Positions 22,694 through 26,099 of a stretch of 26,099 nucleotides of DNA are shown here, one piece after another. The first letter of the stretch is position 1, and the number at the start of each line of letters is the position of its first letter. Under the pieces are notes generated by a model. It was not told the DNA's origin and ran no database searches. It was given only the letters and a program-made list of their open reading frames with translations. The stretch covers positions 1-26,099 of the forward strand of contig CAJUDZ010000041.1 in assembly GCA_910584965.1 (NCBI GenBank), given 5' to 3'. The stretch comes from an uncultured Lachnospiraceae bacterium (GTDB lineage: Bacteria > Bacillota > Clostridia > Lachnospirales > Lachnospiraceae). Both the position numbers and the translations under genes were made by a program.

Positions 22694-23293
22694 TTACCGG
22701 TTCATGGTTGTTCTGGAAGAGCCGGCGCCTGTCCTTGAGCTTGTGCTGTTTATGCTCGTACCACGCTGCGTTGTGTTGTTTGCGGTGGTATTTCCGTTGT
22801 TTGTGTTATCGTTGTTGTCATTGCCGGTCAGATCGTCCACTACATCTCCAACGCCGTCAGCCACATCGTCAACGGCATTGCCGATCGCGTTTCCGGTGTC
22901 ATCGACAGCATCTCCGACTGCATTTCCGGCATCGCCCAGCACGGAATCGTTTCCGTCCGCATTGGTATCGCCGTTTGTAACGGAATTAACGTTACTGTCT
23001 GTGTCATTTCCGGTGCCATTGGTATCACTGTTTCCGACTATGCTGTCATTTCCGTTTGTGCTGCCGGTTCCTGTGGTATTATCGGCTGTTCCATTGCTGC
23101 CGGTATTCATATCGTTTGTTCCGTTATTGTCCGCGTTGTTCGTGCCGGCTGCATTGTCTGCCGTGCCGGTGTCTGCCGTGGAATTATTCATATCCGTATT
23201 ATCCGCAGTATCATTTCTTCTGCCGCAGGCGGCCATCATGGACATTGTCAGAACCATAAGAGAAACAAATAACAATGTTTTTATTTTTTTCAT
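22694..23293 (-). CDS. low-complexity lipoprotein
   Basis: 199 residues. A signal peptide (MKKIKTLLFVSLMVLTMSMM) ends in a lipobox MAAC, Cys23, so the mature protein should be lipid-anchored outside the membrane. The rest is almost entirely Asn, Asp, Thr, Gly, Ser and Ala: a Thr/Asn/Asp-rich stretch to about residue 115, then an imperfect GNAxGxAVDD repeat (GNAVGDAVDDTGNAIGNAVD) that could form an acidic helix, then a Ser/Thr/Asn tail with a few Arg. AAAGGAG precedes the ATG. No enzymatic motif is visible; a surface spacer, stalk or ion-binding protein is possible. It runs divergent to hisA. Confidence 0.72.
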   Translation of the reverse strand: MKKIKTLLFVSLMVLTMSMMAACGRRNDTADNTDMNNSTADTGTADNAAGTNNADNNGTNDMNTGSNGTADNTTGTGSTNGNDSIVGNSDTNGTGNDTDSNVNSVTNGDTNADGNDSVLGDAGNAVGDAVDDTGNAIGNAVDDVADGVGDVVDDLTGNDNNDNTNNGNTTANNTTQRGTSINSTSSRTGAGSSRTTMNR

Positions 23294-23336
23294 GATTTCA
23301 CTCCTTTACTGAATATAGTTTCCTGATGGAACCAAA

Positions 23337-23355
23337 CAGAAAGTAAGGCTTTCTG
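23337..23355. other. small hairpin in lipoprotein/hisA divergent region
   Basis: CAGAAAG (23337-23343) pairs with CTTTCTG (23349-23355) around a 5-nt loop. It could be an operator or a leader hairpin. No consensus promoter pair was fixed in this 131-bp gap. Confidence 0.3.
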
Positions 23356-23424
23356 CTCCTATGTTATTATGTCAGTTCGAAACTAAAATATTCGCGCGAG
23401 AAAGGATGGAGACGGAGGATTAAT

Positions 23425-24198
23425 ATGGAATTTCGACCATGTATTGATATTCATAACGGCTGTGTGAAGCAGATTGTAGGCAGCAGCCTGAAAGACGCGT
23501 CGGATGCGGCGGCAGAAAACTTTATCGCCGGAAAGGATGCGGCGTACTACGCATGCCTTTATAAGGAACATCACATAAAAAACGGGCATGTTATTATGCT
23601 GAATCATCGTCAGAGTGATTATTATGAGGCCACGAAAGAACAGGCGTTAAAGGCTCTTGCGGCTTATCCGGGCGGTTTACAGGCCGGCGGCGGGATTACG
23701 CCGGAAAATGCGGCGCAGTATCTTGAGGCCGGCGCGTCGCATGTGATCGTGACTTCCTATGTGTTCCGCGACGGACGTATTGATTTTGAAAATCTGCATA
23801 AACTGATGAAAGAAACCGGAAAAGAAAAACTGGTGCTGGACCTGAGCTGTCGATTGAAAAATGAAAGTTACTATATTGTAACCGACAGATGGCAGAAGTA
23901 TACGGATGTTATTTTGAACCATAAAACGCTGGATGAACTTTCTTCCTATTGTAATGAATTTCTGATTCATGCGGTGGATGTGGAGGGAAAAGCACAGGGC
24001 ATCGAAACGGGACTGGTGGAAATGCTTGGCGCATGGAACGGGATTCCCGTCACCTATGCGGGAGGCGTTCATACCTTTGAGGATCTGCGTAAACTAAGGG
24101 AGATCGGAGGCGGCAGGATTCATGTGACGATCGGCAGCGCGCTCGATCTGTTCGGAGGGCCGATGAAATTTGAAGATATTCTGGAATTTGTCCGCTGA
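23425..24198 (+). CDS. hisA: ProFAR isomerase HisA, eukaryotic type
   Basis: 257 residues beginning MEFRPCIDIHNGCVKQIVGS, which matches fungal and plant HIS6/HISN3 enzymes (FRPCIDIHxGxVKQIVG) more closely than usual bacterial HisA. Catalytic Asp8 and Asp139 (LVLDLSCR) are present, with phosphate-binding loops AGGGITPENA and TYAGGVHTFEDL of the TIM barrel. It performs the Amadori isomerisation in histidine synthesis. No other his gene is in the window, so it stands alone. CGGAGG precedes the start. It ends 33 nt before a bidirectional terminator shared with the cold-shock gene. Confidence 0.92.
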   Translation: MEFRPCIDIHNGCVKQIVGSSLKDASDAAAENFIAGKDAAYYACLYKEHHIKNGHVIMLNHRQSDYYEATKEQALKALAAYPGGLQAGGGITPENAAQYLEAGASHVIVTSYVFRDGRIDFENLHKLMKETGKEKLVLDLSCRLKNESYYIVTDRWQKYTDVILNHKTLDELSSYCNEFLIHAVDVEGKAQGIETGLVEMLGAWNGIPVTYAGGVHTFEDLRKLREIGGGRIHVTIGSALDLFGGPMKFEDILEFVR

Positions 24199-24231
24199 GG
24201 GCGGAGGATTTCGGATGATGAAACAAAACAA

Positions 24232-24256
24232 AAGAGCCTGTCCTGGACAGGCTCTT
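24232..24256. terminator. bidirectional terminator between hisA and csp
   Basis: AAGAGCCTGTCC (24232-24243) and GGACAGGCTCTT (24245-24256) pair perfectly around one base. On the minus strand the stem is followed by TTTGTTTTGTTTC, a T-rich tail suited to ending the csp transcript; on the plus strand it closes hisA with a weaker tail. Confidence 0.75.
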
Positions 24257-24428
24257 AATTAATCCGTTATGACAATGATGCAAGTTCTAAATAAATGTAA
24301 CATTTGTATTTAAAAAAGGCACATCGTAATACTGATTAAGTTCACGCAGCGTAAGCCATATTCAAAAGCGGTTCAAACGTCTGCTGTTTTGATTCTTACT
24401 GCTGTATGTTGTGTAACCTGGCAGATTA

Positions 24429-24626
24429 TAACTTTGTTACGTTGACTGCCTGAGGTCCTTTTTCGCCATTCACTACTTCATACTCAACGGCTGCGCCCTC
24501 TTCAAGGGATTTGAAGCCTTCCATGTTAAGTCCTGAATAATGAACGAAAACGTCGTTACCCTGCTCATCAGAAATGAAGCCGTAACCTTTTTGGTTGTTA
24601 AACCATTTTACTGTACCTTTGTTCAT
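24429..24626 (-). CDS. cold-shock protein, CspA family
   Basis: 66 residues from ATG 24626 (GGAGGT upstream), shorter than the frame that opens at 24686. The single cold-shock domain has MNKGTVKWFNNQKGYGFISD with RNP1 KGYGFI, and RNP2 VFVHYSGL, ending in QAVNVTKL. It binds single-stranded nucleic acids and acts as an RNA chaperone. The TAA sits at 24426-24428, and a 3-prime region of about 170 nt runs to the terminator at 24232-24256. The leader begins with a small hairpin (24657-24673). Confidence 0.95.
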
Positions 24627-24656
24627 CGTAGATACCTCCAAAATATTAAAAAATCT

Positions 24657-24705
24657 ATTGTTCTGACAACAATCATAGGATAACACAAGTAATGGAAAAT
24701 GTAAA
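24657..24705 (-). promoter_or_regulatory. csp promoter and 5-prime leader hairpin
   Basis: On the minus strand TTTACA (24700-24705) is 17 bp from TATCCT (24677-24682). Just after the predicted start lies a hairpin, ATTGTT / GTCAG / AACAAT (24657-24673), which would sit at the mRNA 5-prime end. Cold-shock mRNAs often use leader structures for temperature or autogenous control, so a regulatory role is plausible. Confidence 0.5.
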
Positions 24706-24713
24706 GACTTCTT

Positions 24714-25037
24714 TTAAATTCTTTTTTCTGTTTTGCCATTTTTTTCACAATCTTTGTGCAGCCGTTCCATTACAAGATCATAACCGTCGTTTCCGTAATT
24801 CAGGGAACGATTGACCCTGCTGATTGTAGCGGTGGAAGCCCCCGTTTTTTCTGCGATCTCCTGATATGTTCTGTGATTTCTCAGCATAGAAGCGACTTCA
24901 TATCTCTGTGAAAGAGAAAGAAGCTCGTTGACGGTGCACAGATCTTCAAAAAAATCATAGCATTCTTCTTTGGTCTTCAGACAGAGAACCGCCTCAAATA
25001 AATGGTCTACGGAATCGCTTTTAATCTTTTTGTTCAT
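24714..25037 (-). CDS. YerC/TrpR-family regulator
   Basis: About 107 residues from ATG 25037; an in-frame ATG at 25049 lies only one base from AAAGG and is less likely (the PBP gene has the same AAAGGCATGGTA leader with an out-of-frame ATG there). The Trp-repressor-like helix-turn-helix is seen in LSLSQRYEVASMLRNHRTYQ and EIAEKTGASTATISRVNRSL, preceded by the dimer-forming helices (LFEAVLCLKTKEECYDFFED). The YerC/YecD branch is widespread in Firmicutes; DNA targets and any ligand are not established. It diverges from the DUF1836 gene. Confidence 0.88.
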   Translation of the reverse strand: MNKKIKSDSVDHLFEAVLCLKTKEECYDFFEDLCTVNELLSLSQRYEVASMLRNHRTYQEIAEKTGASTATISRVNRSLNYGNDGYDLVMERLHKDCEKNGKTEKRI

Positions 25038-25197
25038 ACTGGGTACCATGCCTTTCCCTCAATCTGCGATATTTGAGCCCTTTCCCTCGGTCCGCGGCAT
25101 TACGCCAGGCATCAGAATAAGTCTTTTTTAGTAAGCATAATATACCATATCCTGATTTTAATGTAAAGATGATCTCTGAATTTGGAATGTAAAAGAC

Positions 25198-25226
25198 TTG
25201 TCATGTAGTAATAAAAACTATATAAT
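25198..25226 (+). promoter_or_regulatory. promoter of the DUF1836 gene
   Basis: TTGTCA (25198-25203), 17 bp, TATAAT (25221-25226). The start would be near 25233, giving a leader of about 90 nt. Confidence 0.7.
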
Positions 25227-25323
25227 ATGCTGTAAGAGATTATGGAACCAAAACAGAGTATGGAGATCATGACAGGTAATAAAGCCATATGCGCTATGGC
25301 TATCAGAAAGGCAGCGGGAAGCA

Positions 25324-25977
25324 ATGACGATTAAGACGGAAGATTTACTGAACAGCATTCTGGACAGTCTGGACAGAATCACTTATATCAAGGCCGAAGA
25401 CATTCCGAATATCGATCTGTATATGGACCAGGTGACGACCTTTATGGAGTCCCGCCTGAAAAGAACGACAAGAAATCCGGGAGAAGACAAGATTCTGACC
25501 AAAACAATGATTAACAATTATGCCAAAAACGATCTGCTGCCGCCTCCCTTTAAGAAAAAATATTCCAGGGAACATGTCATGCTTCTGGTATTCATATATT
25601 ATTACAAGGGCATTTTGTCCATCAATGATATACAGGAGCTGTTAGAGCCGATCACCAGGCAGTTTTTCGGTTCGAAGGATGCGTTTAATCTGGAAACGAT
25701 TTATGAGACGGCTTTCGGCCTGGAACAGGGCCAGATCGATGCGCTGAAAAAAGATATTACGGAGAAATTCCAGACGGCCAAAGGCACCTTTTTGGATGCG
25801 CCGGAAGAAAGCCAGGAGTTTTTACAGGTTTTTTCCTTTATTTGCATGCTTGGTTTTGACGTGTATCTGAAAAAACTGCTGATCGAAAAAATGATAGACA
25901 GTTTCCACGACGACAGACGGCGCGATTTAAGGGCAAAAGAACCGAAGGCGAGGGAAGCAAAGGAACCGAAGGCGTGA
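25324..25977 (+). CDS. DUF1836 protein with MerR-like helix-turn-helix
   Basis: 217 residues. TKTMINNYAKNDLLPPPFKK followed by KYSREHVMLLVFIYYYKGIL is the DUF1836 signature, a winged-helix region related to MerR-type DNA-binding domains, so it is probably a regulator or DNA-binding protein. A helical C-terminal half contains a hydrophobic stretch (FLQVFSFICMLGFDVYLKKL). The last residues are a charged tandem repeat, AKEPKARE then AKEPKA, encoded by two 18-nt near-identical copies 24 bp apart (25933 and 25957). GCGGGAAG precedes the ATG. It is the last gene in the window. Confidence 0.83.
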   Translation: MTIKTEDLLNSILDSLDRITYIKAEDIPNIDLYMDQVTTFMESRLKRTTRNPGEDKILTKTMINNYAKNDLLPPPFKKKYSREHVMLLVFIYYYKGILSINDIQELLEPITRQFFGSKDAFNLETIYETAFGLEQGQIDALKKDITEKFQTAKGTFLDAPEESQEFLQVFSFICMLGFDVYLKKLLIEKMIDSFHDDRRRDLRAKEPKAREAKEPKA

Positions 25978-26013
25978 GAGAAGGCCGGAAGCGCGAAAGA
26001 AGCGGAGAAACAG

Positions 26014-26052
26014 AAAATGCAGGATACCGGAGACCGGCAGCCTGCATTTTTT
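26014..26052 (+). terminator. intrinsic terminator after DUF1836 gene
   Basis: AAAATGCAGG (26014-26023) pairs with CCTGCATTTT (26041-26050), with a small inner CCGG/CCGG stem, followed by a T tract to 26052. It has plus-strand polarity. Confidence 0.85.
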
Positions 26053-26058
26053 ATATAA

Positions 26059-26099
26059 TAGGAAATTGCCGCAGCAGAAACCATTTCAGGGGAGAATGC
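26059..26099. repeat. dispersed repeat, copy 2 (cut by window end)
   Basis: Identical over 41 bp to 9720-9760, and ending at the same point within the GAGAATGC half-hairpin only because the window stops. It again follows a plus-strand gene and its terminator. Confidence 0.75.

Noticed and set aside
22704..23312. A 202-codon hydrophobic frame on the plus strand opposite the lipoprotein gene
   Set aside because: Its Val/Ser/Pro/Leu repetition is the antisense of Asn/Asp/Thr/Gly codons; the minus-strand frame has a signal peptide, lipobox and ribosome site.

Overview
The window looks like a chromosomal segment from a Firmicute of class Clostridia, most probably a Lachnospiraceae-type gut anaerobe. 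That placement is an inference from gene content: a class III fructose-1,6-bisphosphatase, a lysine riboswitch driving dapA-dapB, a stand-alone eukaryotic-type HisA, a YerC/TrpR-like regulator, a DUF1836 protein, a two-OB-fold SSB-like protein, an orphan CobA-like protein, strong AGGAGG-type ribosome binding sites and TTGACA-17-TATAAT promoters. No rRNA, tRNA, CRISPR array, transposase or phage gene was seen.

Region 1 to about 4.4 kb is visibly AT-rich and is a block of small regulatory units, all on the minus strand: a MarR regulator, a fragment of an FMN-binding domain and a flavodoxin behind a consensus promoter with two operator copies; a BlaI/BlaR1-type repressor and membrane metalloprotease pair with twin 13-bp operators; and an XRE regulator with a C-terminal membrane segment. 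This looks like accessory DNA.

Region 4.4-9.7 kb is a co-directional plus-strand cluster behind a perfect consensus promoter: a CPBP-like membrane protein lacking the first catalytic motif, a probable 41-residue membrane peptide, a small CxxC protein, a membrane-anchored transglutaminase-like protein, a tandem flavodoxin-fold protein with an iron-sulfur-flavoprotein cysteine motif, a HAD hydrolase and a small coiled-coil protein. It ends in a perfect palindrome, a dispersed repeat and a GC-rich terminator. Its joint function is not obvious, and it is the best candidate here for an undescribed functional unit.

Region 9.8-16.6 kb holds housekeeping genes: a bifunctional class A PBP (minus), a YigZ-family protein, the magnesium transporter MgtE, and the GTPase TypA/BipA (minus), whose stop codon overlaps that of mgtE. 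Between typA and the next gene (16.78-17.04 kb) lies a non-coding structure: four 19-bp tandem repeats merging into a long imperfect inverted repeat with a perfect 20-bp stem and nested inner stems, resembling a MITE or a large structured RNA.

Region 17.1-22.7 kb carries the SSB-like gene, a CobA/BtuR-like adenosyltransferase homologue, then a promoter, lysine riboswitch and terminator controlling dapA, dapB and probably fbp. fbp ends inside a perfect 20-bp-arm palindrome. Region 22.7-26.1 kb has a low-complexity lipoprotein, hisA, a cold-shock protein, the YerC/TrpR-like regulator and the DUF1836 protein. The window ends inside a second copy of the dispersed repeat seen at 9.72 kb.
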